A stretch of 64,000 nucleotides of DNA from Rhizobium lusitanum (GTDB taxonomy: Bacteria; Pseudomonadota; Alphaproteobacteria; Rhizobiales; Rhizobiaceae): the NCBI RefSeq assembly GCF_014189535.1, contig NZ_CP050308.1:1302001-1366000 (forward strand), in the 5' to 3' direction. The notes beneath the pieces were generated by a model. The model had not been told where the DNA came from, made no database searches, and was given only the letters and a program-made list of their open reading frames with translations. Position 1 is the stretch's first letter, and the number at the start of each line of letters is the position of its first letter. Shown here one piece after another: positions 26,723 through 36,646 of the stretch. Position numbers and translations under genes: made by a program.

Positions 26723-27594
26723 CAGTGTTCACCCTCCTGGAGGTGCTCGACTTCGGCGATAACCTCTTCCACTTCTTCATCCTCGACGCCGAGATAGGCG
26801 GCGATCACTCTTGGATCGTTCTTGACATGGTCCGGCGTGCCGTCGGAAATCTTCTGTCCGTATTCGAGCACGACGACGTGGTCGGAGATTTCCATCACCA
26901 CCGACATATCGTGCTCAATCAGCAGGATCGACGTGCCGGCGTCCTTGCGGATATTGCGCAGGAACTCGTTGAGCACCAACGATTCGCGTGGGTTGAGACC
27001 GGCCGCCGGCTCGTCCAGGCATAGAAGTTCCGGGCCGGTGCACATGGCGCGGGCGATTTCCAGGCGGCGCTGCGCGCCATAGGGAAGATCGCCGGCCGGA
27101 TCGTCGGCACGATCGATGAGATCAGCTTTCTCCAGCCAGAAGCGTGCCAGTTCGATGGCATTCTTGGCTTCCGCGCGATATTTGCCGATGCCGAGCAGGC
27201 CGAGCACCGTATAGCCGGATGCCTTCATCAGCTTGTTGTGCTGCGCCACCAGAAGGTTTTCGAGCACGGTGAGACCCGAGAACAGACGGATGTTCTGGAA
27301 CGTGCGCGCCACCTTGGCTTCGCGGGTGATCCGGAAATCCGGTAGCCGCTCCAGGAGATATTCCTTGCCGCTCTTCTGGTGGAGCGTGATCATTCCCATC
27401 GTCGGCTTGTAGAAGCCGGTGATGCAGTTGAACACGGTCGTCTTGCCGGCACCGTTCGGTCCGATCAGTGCGGTGATCTCACCGCGCTTGGCCTCGAAGG
27501 AGAAGTCGTTGATGGCCATCAGGCCGCCGAAGCGCATCGAGAGATGGTCCACTCTCAGCAGGACGTCGTCGGGGATTGCGGTCACAGCGTTCAT
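26722..27594 (-). CDS. livG: Branched-chain amino acid ABC transporter ATP-binding protein LivG
   Basis: A 290-residue ATPase with Walker A 'GPNGAGKTTVFNCITGF', LivG-specific 'ARTFQNIRLFSGLTVLENLLVAQH', Walker B 'LLCLDEPAAGLNP' and an acidic C-terminal extension ('GVEDEEVEEVIAEVEHLQEG') longer than in E. coli. It overlaps livM by one base at its start and livF by one base at its end. Confidence 0.95.
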   Translation of the reverse strand: MNAVTAIPDDVLLRVDHLSMRFGGLMAINDFSFEAKRGEITALIGPNGAGKTTVFNCITGFYKPTMGMITLHQKSGKEYLLERLPDFRITREAKVARTFQNIRLFSGLTVLENLLVAQHNKLMKASGYTVLGLLGIGKYRAEAKNAIELARFWLEKADLIDRADDPAGDLPYGAQRRLEIARAMCTGPELLCLDEPAAGLNPRESLVLNEFLRNIRKDAGTSILLIEHDMSVVMEISDHVVVLEYGQKISDGTPDHVKNDPRVIAAYLGVEDEEVEEVIAEVEHLQEGEH

Positions 27595-28985
27595 CAGCCG
27601 TGGCCCTCCTTGGTAAAGCTGCCCGATATCGCTCTTCGTTCTTTGAGGAAGGCGGTCGGCTCACGGGTTCCGACAAAGCCACGCGGTTTCACCAGCATGA
27701 CGACGACCATGGCGAGGCCGAAGATCAGCATGCGGTAAAGTTCCGGAGTGAAGTCGGCACCGAAGATAATCTTGAGGAAATCCATGTCGCGCAACAACTC
27801 AGTGCCGCCGATCATGGCGATCGCGGCAATCGCGATACCCTTCAGCGAACCCATGCCGCCGAGAACGACGATGGCAAGGATGACGGCCGATTCGAGAAAC
27901 ACGAAGGATTCCGGCGACACGAAGCCCTGACGGGCGGCGAAGAAGGAACCGGCGAAGCCGCCGAACATCGCGCCGGTGGAGAAAGCCGTCAGCTTCGTCG
28001 TCACGGTGTTGATGCCGAGCGAGCGGCAGGCGATCTCGTCTTCGCGCAAGGCTTCCCAGGCGCGACCGATCGGCATTCGGCGCAGCCGGATCGTCACATA
28101 GGCGGTCAGCGCGCAGAGCGCCAGGATGACGTAGAACAGGAAGATCTTGTACCAGGCCGACGAGGGCGCCAGACCAAAGGTCCTCATAACGCTGTGCGGA
28201 TCCTTCATGTCGAAGGTGTATAGGCCGAACAGCGATGCCTTGGTGATGCTGGAAATACCAAAGCTGCCCCTGGTGACATCGGTCCAGTTGGTAAGCACGA
28301 TGCGGATGATTTCGCCGAAAGCCAGCGTCACGATGGCGAGGTAATCGCCGCGCAGGCGCAGCACCGGGAAGCCGAGGATCATGCCCCAAAGGGCGGCGAA
28401 AATGCCGGAGAGTGGTAGCAGAATCCAGAAGGACAGGCCGAAATGCGTCGATAGCAGCGCATAGGAATAGGCGCCGACTGCGTAGAACGCTACGTAGCCG
28501 AGGTCGAGCAGGCCGGCGAGACCGACGACGATGTTCAGGCCCCAGGCAAGCATCACGTAAATGAGGATCTGGATGCCGAAATTGTCGACATAGGTCAGCG
28601 ATCCCTGCGGGCCGAAAAGCGCAAGCGCCAGCATCGGATAGACGAGCAGGAAGGCCAAGGCCATCTTGTTGAAGTTCTTCGAGACGAAACCTGCCTCGGT
28701 CACGACCGGCGGCGCCTTCGCCTTGGTTGCCTTCCGTGCCGCCAGTTGGGGCTGTATGAAGACCGTGGCGATGAAGCGACCGACCGTCGCAATGGCGACG
28801 ATGGATGCCAGCAGGCCCCAGCGCTGAACGATCACCAGCTTGTTGTCCATGTTCTGATCGGTCTTCAGGCCGATATAGAGCACGAACATGCCAAAGGTGA
28901 TGAGCGCCGTCCAAAGAGCGTCGGTAAGCCCTTTCTTGACAAGGCCGGGCGCGGTCTTGCCTGCAACGAAATTTGAATTTGCCAT
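27594..28985 (-). CDS. livM: Branched-chain amino acid ABC transporter permease LivM
   Basis: A 463-residue inner-membrane permease. The N-terminal 120 residues carry extra TM helices, as in alphaproteobacterial LivM. The core has '[30 protein letters not shown]' and the EAA-like '[15 protein letters not shown]'. It lies 4 bases after livH and overlaps livG by one base. Confidence 0.95.
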   Translation of the reverse strand: MANSNFVAGKTAPGLVKKGLTDALWTALITFGMFVLYIGLKTDQNMDNKLVIVQRWGLLASIVAIATVGRFIATVFIQPQLAARKATKAKAPPVVTEAGFVSKNFNKMALAFLLVYPMLALALFGPQGSLTYVDNFGIQILIYVMLAWGLNIVVGLAGLLDLGYVAFYAVGAYSYALLSTHFGLSFWILLPLSGIFAALWGMILGFPVLRLRGDYLAIVTLAFGEIIRIVLTNWTDVTRGSFGISSITKASLFGLYTFDMKDPHSVMRTFGLAPSSAWYKIFLFYVILALCALTAYVTIRLRRMPIGRAWEALREDEIACRSLGINTVTTKLTAFSTGAMFGGFAGSFFAARQGFVSPESFVFLESAVILAIVVLGGMGSLKGIAIAAIAMIGGTELLRDMDFLKIIFGADFTPELYRMLIFGLAMVVVMLVKPRGFVGTREPTAFLKERRAISGSFTKEGHG

Positions 28986-28989
28986 GGCC

Positions 28990-29892
28990 TTATACCTTCT
29001 CGACTTCCGGCCGCCCGAGGATACCCGTCGGCTTGAAGATCAACACGTAGGCCAGGATGCCGTAGGTCGCGACATCCTTATACGCGATGGCGAAATTGCC
29101 CGACCAAAACGACTCGATGAAACCAATCATCAGACCACCGAGAACGGCGCCCGGCAGCGAACCGATGCCACCAAGAACGGCCGCGGTGAACGCTTTGACA
29201 CCGGGAGTAAAACCGTCGGTGAAATTGGCGACGCCATAATACATCAGGTACATCGTGCCGGCGACGGCGGCGAGGGCCGCGCCCATGATAAAGGTGACGG
29301 AAATGGTCCGGTCGACATTGATGCCGAGCAGCGCCGCCATCTTGCGGTCCTGCTCCGTGGCACGCTGGGCGCGGCCAAGTGCCGTTTTGTTGACCAGATA
29401 CCAGAAGGCTGCGAGCAGGACGACGGTGATGACGAAGATGATGATCTGCTTCAGCGACAGCGATACACCGTCGAAGTTATAGACATCGCCCACCAGCGTC
29501 GGGATCGGCTTGTTGCGCGGGCCCTGCGCCACCTGGATGAAATTTGACAGCACGATCGACATGCCGATGGCCGTGATCAGCGGCGCCAGGCGGAACGAGC
29601 CGCGCAGAGGCCTGTAAGCAACACGCTCGATCACCCAATTCCACAGGCTCGTCATCAGCATGGCGACGACGAGCATGATCAGTAGCAAGACCGCCACCGG
29701 CAGGCCGGCGAACAGCGATACAAGAACCAGATAGGTGATAAGAGCGGCGAAGCCACCGAGCATGAAAACATCGCCATGGGCAAAGTTGATCATGCCGACG
29801 ATGCCGTAAACCATGGTATAGCCAATGGCGATCAGGCCATAAATAGACCCGAGAGTCAGCCCGTTTAGGAGCTGCTGGATAAAATAATCCAT
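28990..29892 (-). CDS. livH: Branched-chain amino acid ABC transporter permease LivH
   Basis: A 300-residue inner-membrane permease with about eight TM helices. The hallmark '[40 protein letters not shown]' covers residues 9-47, and the EAA-like '[20 protein letters not shown]' is in the middle. It is the first gene of the livHMGF block, with a 300-base gap upstream that should hold the promoter. Confidence 0.95.
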   Translation of the reverse strand: MDYFIQQLLNGLTLGSIYGLIAIGYTMVYGIVGMINFAHGDVFMLGGFAALITYLVLVSLFAGLPVAVLLLIMLVVAMLMTSLWNWVIERVAYRPLRGSFRLAPLITAIGMSIVLSNFIQVAQGPRNKPIPTLVGDVYNFDGVSLSLKQIIIFVITVVLLAAFWYLVNKTALGRAQRATEQDRKMAALLGINVDRTISVTFIMGAALAAVAGTMYLMYYGVANFTDGFTPGVKAFTAAVLGGIGSLPGAVLGGLMIGFIESFWSGNFAIAYKDVATYGILAYVLIFKPTGILGRPEVEKV

Positions 29893-30197
29893 ATGTCATT
29901 TCCCCTGGATGCGGAGCCTATGGACCGCATCTCTTATTGATTGAGGTTCCTTTCGAGAGGGCCCTTGGGCGCGATTCCATACTGCTTTCGAAGGAAATGT
30001 GAAGCCAAAAAGGCAGGAAATTGACAAATTCTTTTCAAATGACCGTGTGATGACGCAATTCGAACCAAAAATGGTACAAAAGCGGCATCGACTGGCTCAA
30101 AAATAGCCACGATGGCCAAAAGATATTTCAAACTGAAAACATCTCGTCAGAAACGGGCTTCACTGGAAGCCCGTTTTTCTCCATTCGAGCCTGACGA
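29893..30197. other. Intergenic region between livH and the dimethylglycine-type oxidoreductase
   Basis: About 305 bases containing the presumed livH promoter (AT-richer part near 29990-30110) and one hairpin terminator annotated separately. I see no gene with support on either strand. Confidence 0.45.
30148..30180 (-). terminator. Bidirectional-looking terminator after the oxidoreductase gene
   Basis: A perfect 10-bp stem (30151-30160 with 30167-30176) has loop CACTGG. The minus-strand oxidoreductase ends 22 bases before it. The longer T-run (TTTTT) is on the plus strand; the minus side has TTT. Confidence 0.6.
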
Positions 30198-32623
30198 TCA
30201 GGAGCGCATGTGTGCGCCGTCGATGTCGAACAACGGCTGCGGTTGCAGCGTCGCCGGCAATATTTCGCCTAGCAGCTCGATCGACCAACCCTGCGCTTCG
30301 TCGGCAATCTCCTTCGGCACATAGCCGATGGCGACCGAAACGCCCGAGGCATGCGCATAGCCGCCGGAAGTCACCCAGCCGCAGACAGCGCCATCATGAT
30401 AGATCGGCTCGTCGCCGATGACATCGGCATCCTTCACTTCCAGAATGAAGGTGCACAGCCTCATCGCTCCGCCCTCCGCCTTCTCCCTGGCAGCCGCAGC
30501 CTTGCCGATGAAATCGGCCTCCTTGAAAGCGCCACGAATCGGCCGAGCCCGGCCTCCAGCGGCCCGTAGAGCGGGCGATATTCGCGTCCCCAGCTGCCGT
30601 AGGACTTTTCGAGGCGCAGCGCGTTCAGGGCTCTCAGGCCAAAGGGCCGGATGCCGAATTCGGCGCCCGTCTCCATCAGCAGGTCGAAGAGGTAGCGCTG
30701 ATGTTCCGGCTTCATCCAGATCTCATAGCCGAGATCGCCGGTATAGGAGACGCGGCCGACAATTGCGGGCGCCATGCCAAGATCCATGCGACGGATCGAC
30801 ATGAAGGGGAAAGCAGCGGCGGACACGTCCTGGTGCGTCAGCTTTTCCAGCAGTTTGCGCGCATTCGGTCCGGCGATGGAAAGGCCGAGCAATGACAGGC
30901 CGAGCGCCTTCAATTCCACTGATCCGTCCTTCGGCAACAGGTCCTCGAACCAGCGCATGTGGTAGGCCTCGGCGATGCCGGAGCCGATGACGAGGAAATC
31001 CTCCTCGCCCATTTTGGCGAGCGTGAAGTCACCGATCAGCTTGCCGTCATGCTTCAGCATCGGCGCCAGCGTCATGCGTCCGATGGCCGGAATACGGCAG
31101 GCGAGCAGCCGATCGAGAAAAGCTTCCGCGCCCGGTCCCTTGACCGAATATTTGGCAAAGCCGGAGGTCTCCATCAGCCCAACACTCTCGCGAACTGCCT
31201 TGGCCTCCGCACCGACCACGTCGAAATCGTTCGAGCGCCGCCAGGAGAATTGGTCCTCCTCGCCCTCGGGCGCGAACCACAACGCCTGTTCCAGACCGTA
31301 ATATGCGCCGAAAACACCACCCGCCGCCTTGAGCTTGTCGTAGATCGGCGTCGTCAGCAGCGGTCGTGCCGCCGGCAGTTCCTCGTTGGGATAGCGAATC
31401 GAGAAGCGCCGAGTGTAGTTCTCGCGCACTTTGGCGTTGGTATAGGCAAGCGTCGCATAGTCGCCGTATCGCGAGACATCCATGGCGAAGACGTCGAAGC
31501 CCGGGTCGCCGTAGATCATCCAGTTGGCAAGCGCCAGCCCGACGCCGCCGCCCTGGCTGAAGCCAGCCATGACGGCGCAGGCCGACCAATAGTTGGTCAG
31601 CCCGCGCACCGGCCCGACCAGCGGATTGCCATCCGGCGAGAAGGTGAAAGGTCCGTTGATGATCTTCTTGATGCCGGCATTGTTGAAGGCGGGGAAATGC
31701 CGGAAGCCGACCTCGAGTTCCGGCGTAATGCGTTCGATATCCTCGGCAAGCAGCTCATGGCCGAAATCCCATGGCGTCGTCACCGGCGACCATGGGCGAC
31801 AGGCCTTTTCATAGGTGCCCATCAGCATGCCCTGCCGCTCCTGGCGCAGATAGATCTCGCCATCGAAATCGACGCAGTGCATCAGCTCTTTGCCGCTTGT
31901 CTTGTTGTAGTCCATCACCTCGGGCATATCCTCGGTGATCAGATACATATGCTCCATGGCGAGCACCGGCAGCTCCAGCCCAACCATGCGGCCGACCTCG
32001 CGCGCCCAGAGGCCACCGGCGTTGACGACATGCTCGGCAATGATCTCGCCCTGATTGGTGATAACTCGCCAGGAGCCGTCCTCGCGCTGCACCAGCTCCT
32101 CGACCTTGGTGTGCAGATAGATGTCGGCGCCGTTCTTCTTCGCCGAGCGCGCGTAGGCATGCGTCGTGCCGTAAGGGTCGAGATGGCCCTCAACGGGATC
32201 GTAAAGAGCGCCGACGAACTGGTCCGGGTCGAGAAGCGGCATCATCTCATGCGCTTCTTTCGGCGTCAGCAATGTCGCCTCCAGGCCGTTGTAGCGTCCC
32301 TTGGCGAGGATCGACTTCAGCCAGTCGAAGCGCTGCGGCGTCGCCGCCAGCATTAGGCCGGCGGTCATATGCAGACCGATATCCTGGCCGGAATACTCCT
32401 GGATTTCCTTGTAGAGCTCGACCGTGTATTTCTGCAGCTTGGCGACGTTCGGATCGCCGTTGATCGTGTGCATGCCACCGGCCGCATGCCAGGTCGAACC
32501 AGATGTCAGCTCGGAACGCTCAAGCAGGACGACATCCGTCCAGCCGAATTTTGTCAGGTGATAAAGCACCGAACATCCGACGACCCCGCCGCCAATGACG
32601 ACGACCCTGGCATGGCTTTTCAT
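30198..32623 (-). pseudogene. Dimethylglycine/sarcosine dehydrogenase-like FAD oxidoreductase, frameshifted
   Basis: An FAD-dependent oxidase with a C-terminal folate-binding GcvT domain, about 808 residues if restored, acting on N-methylated glycines and passing the one-carbon unit to folate. The start at 32623 gives 'MKSHARVVVIGGGVVGCSVLYHL' (Rossmann GxGxxG). The first frame runs to 30461. At 30526-30528 (TTT on the coding strand) the frame is lost: 'EAGLGRFVAL' goes into nonsense, while the expected continuation 'KEADFIGK' and the conserved 'CGWVTSGGYAHASGVSVAIGYV' lie in the next frame, ending at 30198. One extra T restores it. Both halves are well preserved, so a sequence error is likelier than decay. 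It is not tightly linked to the sox genes upstream (218 bases). Confidence 0.85.
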
Positions 32624-32841
32624 CTGGAAATCCCCTGTTTTCGGCTCGAAGTCGCAAGGAGTTCTCCCTTGTGACCGGCCGTATTTGCAGGGCAGCCTAG
32701 AGACTATCCAGGAGGCCAAATAGCCCGAACTGCGAAACCGATATGTCTGTTTGCGCCATCGCGATTGTTCGGATCGCGCCATTCGCTTTCGGACGCATGG
32801 ACCCGTCGGAAAACCGCGCTACATCGTTCCGGATTGCAGTC

Positions 32842-33396
32842 TCAATCGGCAAAGCCAGCCGTCAACGCGAACTCGCGACCCATCTCCATCACCTCCTCGA
32901 AAACGCTGCCGGCATAGGAGCGCGGAACGATGATCTCGAAACGGTCAGGGCCGGTTCGGGCGAGATTGACACTCACATGGCAGCACAACGTGCTGGCCGA
33001 CTGTCCCTCGGCAAAAACCTGCGGATGCAGGTCGACCGCCACGCATTTCGCCAGGATACGGCGAACGCTTGGGCCGGAAAGGCGCAGCACCACGCGGCCG
33101 TCGCTCTGCTCGAAAAAGGAAGCGCGGCTTGCATCCAGCATGGCGAGGTCACGCGCGAGGCTTTCAGCCCCAAGCGTTTCGGATACCGCCAGCCATTCGC
33201 CAGGTCCGGCGTGGCGGGTGGAAATATCGGGCATCGCCTTCAGTGCGGCCAGCGTCCAGTCTTCCTGTCCGCCATGGCCGAGCACGGAGAAAATGACGGG
33301 TCGACGGACGACGGCGAGATGATTCGGATTGGGCTCGGCCTCGAAACCGGAAATATGATCTTCCAGAACGTGCCTGTTTTGATATGCGGCGCTCAT
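32842..33396 (-). CDS. soxG: Sarcosine oxidase gamma subunit
   Basis: A 184-residue smallest subunit of heterotetrameric sarcosine oxidase, distantly related to the GcvT fold. Conserved features are 'RLSGPSVRRILAKCVAVDLHPQVF' and 'HVSVNLARTGPDRFEIIVPRSYAGSVFEEV'. It begins 7 bases after soxA and closes the operon soxB-soxD-soxA-soxG. Length is usual. Confidence 0.92.
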   Translation of the reverse strand: MSAAYQNRHVLEDHISGFEAEPNPNHLAVVRRPVIFSVLGHGGQEDWTLAALKAMPDISTRHAGPGEWLAVSETLGAESLARDLAMLDASRASFFEQSDGRVVLRLSGPSVRRILAKCVAVDLHPQVFAEGQSASTLCCHVSVNLARTGPDRFEIIVPRSYAGSVFEEVMEMGREFALTAGFAD

Positions 33397-33403
33397 CAGA
33401 CCC

Positions 33404-36361
33404 TCACCCTAAAAGCTTCTTGTTGTCGGGATCGACGAAGACCGGATTGCAGACCTCGGCAACCACGTCCTCGCCGCGCAATCCGTCCCAGACGATCACA
33501 TGTTCACCAATCCGCTCGCGGCCCGATTTCAGAAAGGCGAGCGCGATGAAATGATTGAGACCCGGCGAGAAGCAGGCCGAGGAGACATGCCCCTGGTCAT
33601 TCGCGGTCGATGGCTTGGCGCCCTCTCTGAGGAGGTGCGCGCCGGCCCTGATCTCCTTATTGGCCTCGATCGGCTTCAAGCCGACAAGCTGGCCACGGTC
33701 GGCGGCGGTCAGGCCGAATCGGGTCGAGAGACGCTTGCCGATGAAATCCGGCTTCTGCGTCGACATCATTCTGCCGAGACCGACATCGTCGGGCGTGGTG
33801 CGGCCGTCGAGTTCATTATGGGTGACATGACCCTTTTCGATGCGCAGCACATTCAGCGCCTCGACGCCGTAGGCGCAGATACCATGCGCCTTGCCCGCCT
33901 CCATGACCGCATCCGCCACCGCCTCGCCATAACCGGCGGGAACGGCGAGCTCATAGGCGAGTTCACCGGAGAAGGAGATGCGGAACAGCCGCGCCTTCAG
34001 CCCACCCTTCAAACTCACTTCAGCGGCGGCAAGAAACGGAAAGAACGCATCGGAAATATCGTCCTCGACGATCTGCTCGAGAACCAGCCGCGCCTTCGGC
34101 CCTGCAATCGCCATCTGCGCCCATTGATCCGACGAGGAGACAAAACATACGTCTAGTTGCGGCCAGAGGTTCTGGGAGCAGAACTCCATATGCGTCATCA
34201 CCTCGCCGGCCATTGCGGTCGTGGTGGTGAGGAAGAAGTGATTCGGCGATAGATGGCTCGTCGTGCCATCGTCGAACACAATGCCGTCTTCGCGAAGCAT
34301 CAACCCGTAACGCGCCTTGCCGATCGGCAGCTTCAGGAACGCGTTGGAATAGAGCCGATTGAGAAACTCGGCGGCATCCTTGCCGAATATTTCGATCTTG
34401 CCGAGCGTCGAGACATCGCAGAGGCCGACATTGCTGCGGACATTCAGCACCTCGCGATCGACGCTGTCACGCCAGGTCTTTTCTCCATCGCGCGCAAACC
34501 AGGCGGAGCGATACCAAAGGCCGGATTCGACAAAAACAGCGCCGTTCTTCTTCGCCCAGCCATGCAGCGGCGATTCCCGCACCGGATGCGCATGCTTGCC
34601 GCGCGATGTGCCCGCCAGGGCACCGAACGAGACAGGCGTATAGAAAGGCCGAAATGTCGTCGTACCGACGGCAGCCGGACTGACGCCCCGCATGCCGGCG
34701 ATGATGCCGGCGGCGTTGACATTGCCGAGCTTGCCCTGATCCGTCGCCATACCGCTGGTCGTATAACGCTTGGCATGCTCCGCATGGCCGAAGCCTTCAC
34801 GCAGCGCCAGGCCCAGATCCTTGGTGTGCACGTCATTCTGGAAATCGACGAAGGCCTTGTCCCTGGCACCCGGCAGATGCCAGGTCGCAGCGAAGGACGA
34901 ATCATAGTCGCCCTCGACCTCCGGCAGCTCGGCCGTCTGCGCCTTGCGACCAAGGCTTTCGATCACCCGCCGCGCCTGTGCAGCACCATCGGCAAGACAA
35001 CCCGAAACGCCATCGATGCCAGCAGCCGAACCGGCAATCTCCAGTTCACCGCCGACCGTCGGCGCCATGAAGGCCTGCTTTTCCTCTGACCACACCGGCT
35101 TCGCACCGCGCTGGCAGGCAAGATGGATGATCGGCGACCAGCCGCCGGACATGGCCAGCGCATCGCAGGCGACAAGTTCGTCCAGGCCGCCACGATCGGC
35201 AATGACACCGCTGATGCGATATTTGCCCTTCGTCGCCTGCACGGTGCCGCCATGGATGACCCGAACGCCCTGCGGCGCGACATCGGATGCCGTACTACGC
35301 GTATCAATGATGGCCGATATCTCGACACCTTCGGCCGCCAGATCCTGCGCCGTGCGATAGCCGGCGCCACCATTGGTGAACACGGCCACCTTCTGGCCAG
35401 CCACCACGCCGTAGCGGTTGAGATAGCTGCGCATCGCGCCCGCCATCATCACACCCGGCTTGTCATTGCCGCCGAACACCAAGGGGCGTTCTTCCGCGCC
35501 GGTCGCAAGGATGGCGCGCTTGGCCGCGATGCGCCACAGACGTTCGACCGGCAGATCCGGCGACGGCATCGCCACATGCTTCTGCACTTTTTCGACTGCG
35601 CCGAAGACATTGTCGTCGTACCAGCCAACGACCGTGGTGCGTGGCATCAAGGTGACATTCTCGAAGCTTTGAAGCTCCTCGAGCGCGGTATGCAAAAAGG
35701 CATCGGCGGAAACCCCGCCGATCGACAGCCGTTCGGATAGCAGCGATCCGCCCAGACGAAACCCTTCGTCGGCAAGGACGACACGCAGACCGGCACGCGC
35801 CGCCGTCAGCGCTGCCATCAACCCCGCCGGGCCGGAGCCGATCACCAGCAGGTCGCAATGCGCCCAGGCTTTCTCATAACGATCCGGATCGGGCTCCATT
35901 ACCGCCTTGCCGAGACCGGCGGCGCGGCGGATCAGCGGCTCATAGACTTTCTCCCAGAAGGCTGCCGGCCACATGAAGGTCTTGTAGTAGAAGCCGGCGC
36001 CGAGGAAGGGCGACAACAGCCCGTTGACCGAGGCAACATCATATTTCAGCGACGGCCAACGGTTCTGGCTGACGGCGGTCATGCCCTGATGGAGTTCGGC
36101 AACGGTCGCCCGCGTGTTCGGCTCCGTGCGGCCATCCTTGCCGATCGTCACCAGCGCATTCGGCTCAGCCGAACCCGCCGTCAGAATGCCGCGCGGCCGA
36201 TGATATTTGAAGCTGCGGCCGACCAGCAGCTGGTCGTTGGCGAGAAGGGCGGCGGCGAGCGTATCGCCCTCCAGCCCCTTCATATCCTTGCCGTCGAACT
36301 TGAACGAAAGCGGCCGGCTGCGATTGACGAGGCCGCCGGAAGAGAGACGATAGGCCGTCAT
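33404..36361 (-). CDS. soxA: Sarcosine oxidase alpha subunit
   Basis: A 985-residue large subunit. The N-terminal part has a 2Fe-2S-type fold ('SFKFDGKDMKGLEGDTLAAALLAN'), followed by an NAD-binding Rossmann domain ('DLLVIGSGPAGLMAALTAARAG', near residue 170). The C-terminal about 400 residues form a GcvT/folate-binding domain ('GLCDVSTLGKIEIFGKDAAEFLNRLY'). The enzyme oxidises sarcosine to glycine and makes 5,10-methylene-THF and hydrogen peroxide. I start at ATG 36361 ('MTAYRLSSGGLVNRSRPL'), which overlaps the soxD stop as ATGA. A longer frame would lie inside soxD. Confidence 0.95.
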   Translation of the reverse strand: MTAYRLSSGGLVNRSRPLSFKFDGKDMKGLEGDTLAAALLANDQLLVGRSFKYHRPRGILTAGSAEPNALVTIGKDGRTEPNTRATVAELHQGMTAVSQNRWPSLKYDVASVNGLLSPFLGAGFYYKTFMWPAAFWEKVYEPLIRRAAGLGKAVMEPDPDRYEKAWAHCDLLVIGSGPAGLMAALTAARAGLRVVLADEGFRLGGSLLSERLSIGGVSADAFLHTALEELQSFENVTLMPRTTVVGWYDDNVFGAVEKVQKHVAMPSPDLPVERLWRIAAKRAILATGAEERPLVFGGNDKPGVMMAGAMRSYLNRYGVVAGQKVAVFTNGGAGYRTAQDLAAEGVEISAIIDTRSTASDVAPQGVRVIHGGTVQATKGKYRISGVIADRGGLDELVACDALAMSGGWSPIIHLACQRGAKPVWSEEKQAFMAPTVGGELEIAGSAAGIDGVSGCLADGAAQARRVIESLGRKAQTAELPEVEGDYDSSFAATWHLPGARDKAFVDFQNDVHTKDLGLALREGFGHAEHAKRYTTSGMATDQGKLGNVNAAGIIAGMRGVSPAAVGTTTFRPFYTPVSFGALAGTSRGKHAHPVRESPLHGWAKKNGAVFVESGLWYRSAWFARDGEKTWRDSVDREVLNVRSNVGLCDVSTLGKIEIFGKDAAEFLNRLYSNAFLKLPIGKARYGLMLREDGIVFDDGTTSHLSPNHFFLTTTTAMAGEVMTHMEFCSQNLWPQLDVCFVSSSDQWAQMAIAGPKARLVLEQIVEDDISDAFFPFLAAAEVSLKGGLKARLFRISFSGELAYELAVPAGYGEAVADAVMEAGKAHGICAYGVEALNVLRIEKGHVTHNELDGRTTPDDVGLGRMMSTQKPDFIGKRLSTRFGLTAADRGQLVGLKPIEANKEIRAGAHLLREGAKPSTANDQGHVSSACFSPGLNHFIALAFLKSGRERIGEHVIVWDGLRGEDVVAEVCNPVFVDPDNKKLLG

Positions 36362-36633
36362 TGCGCCGCCTCCCGCGCCTTGTCGGCAGCATCCGTGACG
36401 GAGAAAACCTCGTGAGTGATGTTGCTGCGCTCGACGATCAGCCAGCGGCGGCAACCGGCTGCATGATGCCAATCTTCGAAAATGCGCCCGCGCTCGTTGT
36501 CGCGGATATAGACATAGCGATGCCAGTCTTCATCCGGTGCCGATAGCGCCGGACGGACGACCGAGGCGCCACGAATGGTGAACTCTTCCTTCGGGCGCGC
36601 GCCGCAATGCGGGCAGTTGATCAAGCTTGCCAT
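36358..36633 (-). CDS. soxD: Sarcosine oxidase delta subunit
   Basis: A 91-residue zinc-binding subunit. 'MASLINCPHCGARPKEEFTIRG' shows the CPHCG metal site, and 'DEDWHRYVYIRDNERGRIFEDWHHAAGCRRWLIVERS' is the family core. It lies 13 bases after soxB and overlaps soxA by 4 bases. Confidence 0.95.
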   Translation of the reverse strand: MASLINCPHCGARPKEEFTIRGASVVRPALSAPDEDWHRYVYIRDNERGRIFEDWHHAAGCRRWLIVERSNITHEVFSVTDAADKAREAAQ

Positions 36634-36646
36634 TGGTTTTGTGCCC

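Noticed and set aside
24315..29892. That the livJ-livHMGF set is a second urea or amide (FmdDEF-type) transporter
   Set aside because: The binding protein and ATPases carry Liv-type rather than Urt-type signatures (for example LSGGEQQ and the LivG linker), so branched-chain amino acid transport is the better call.
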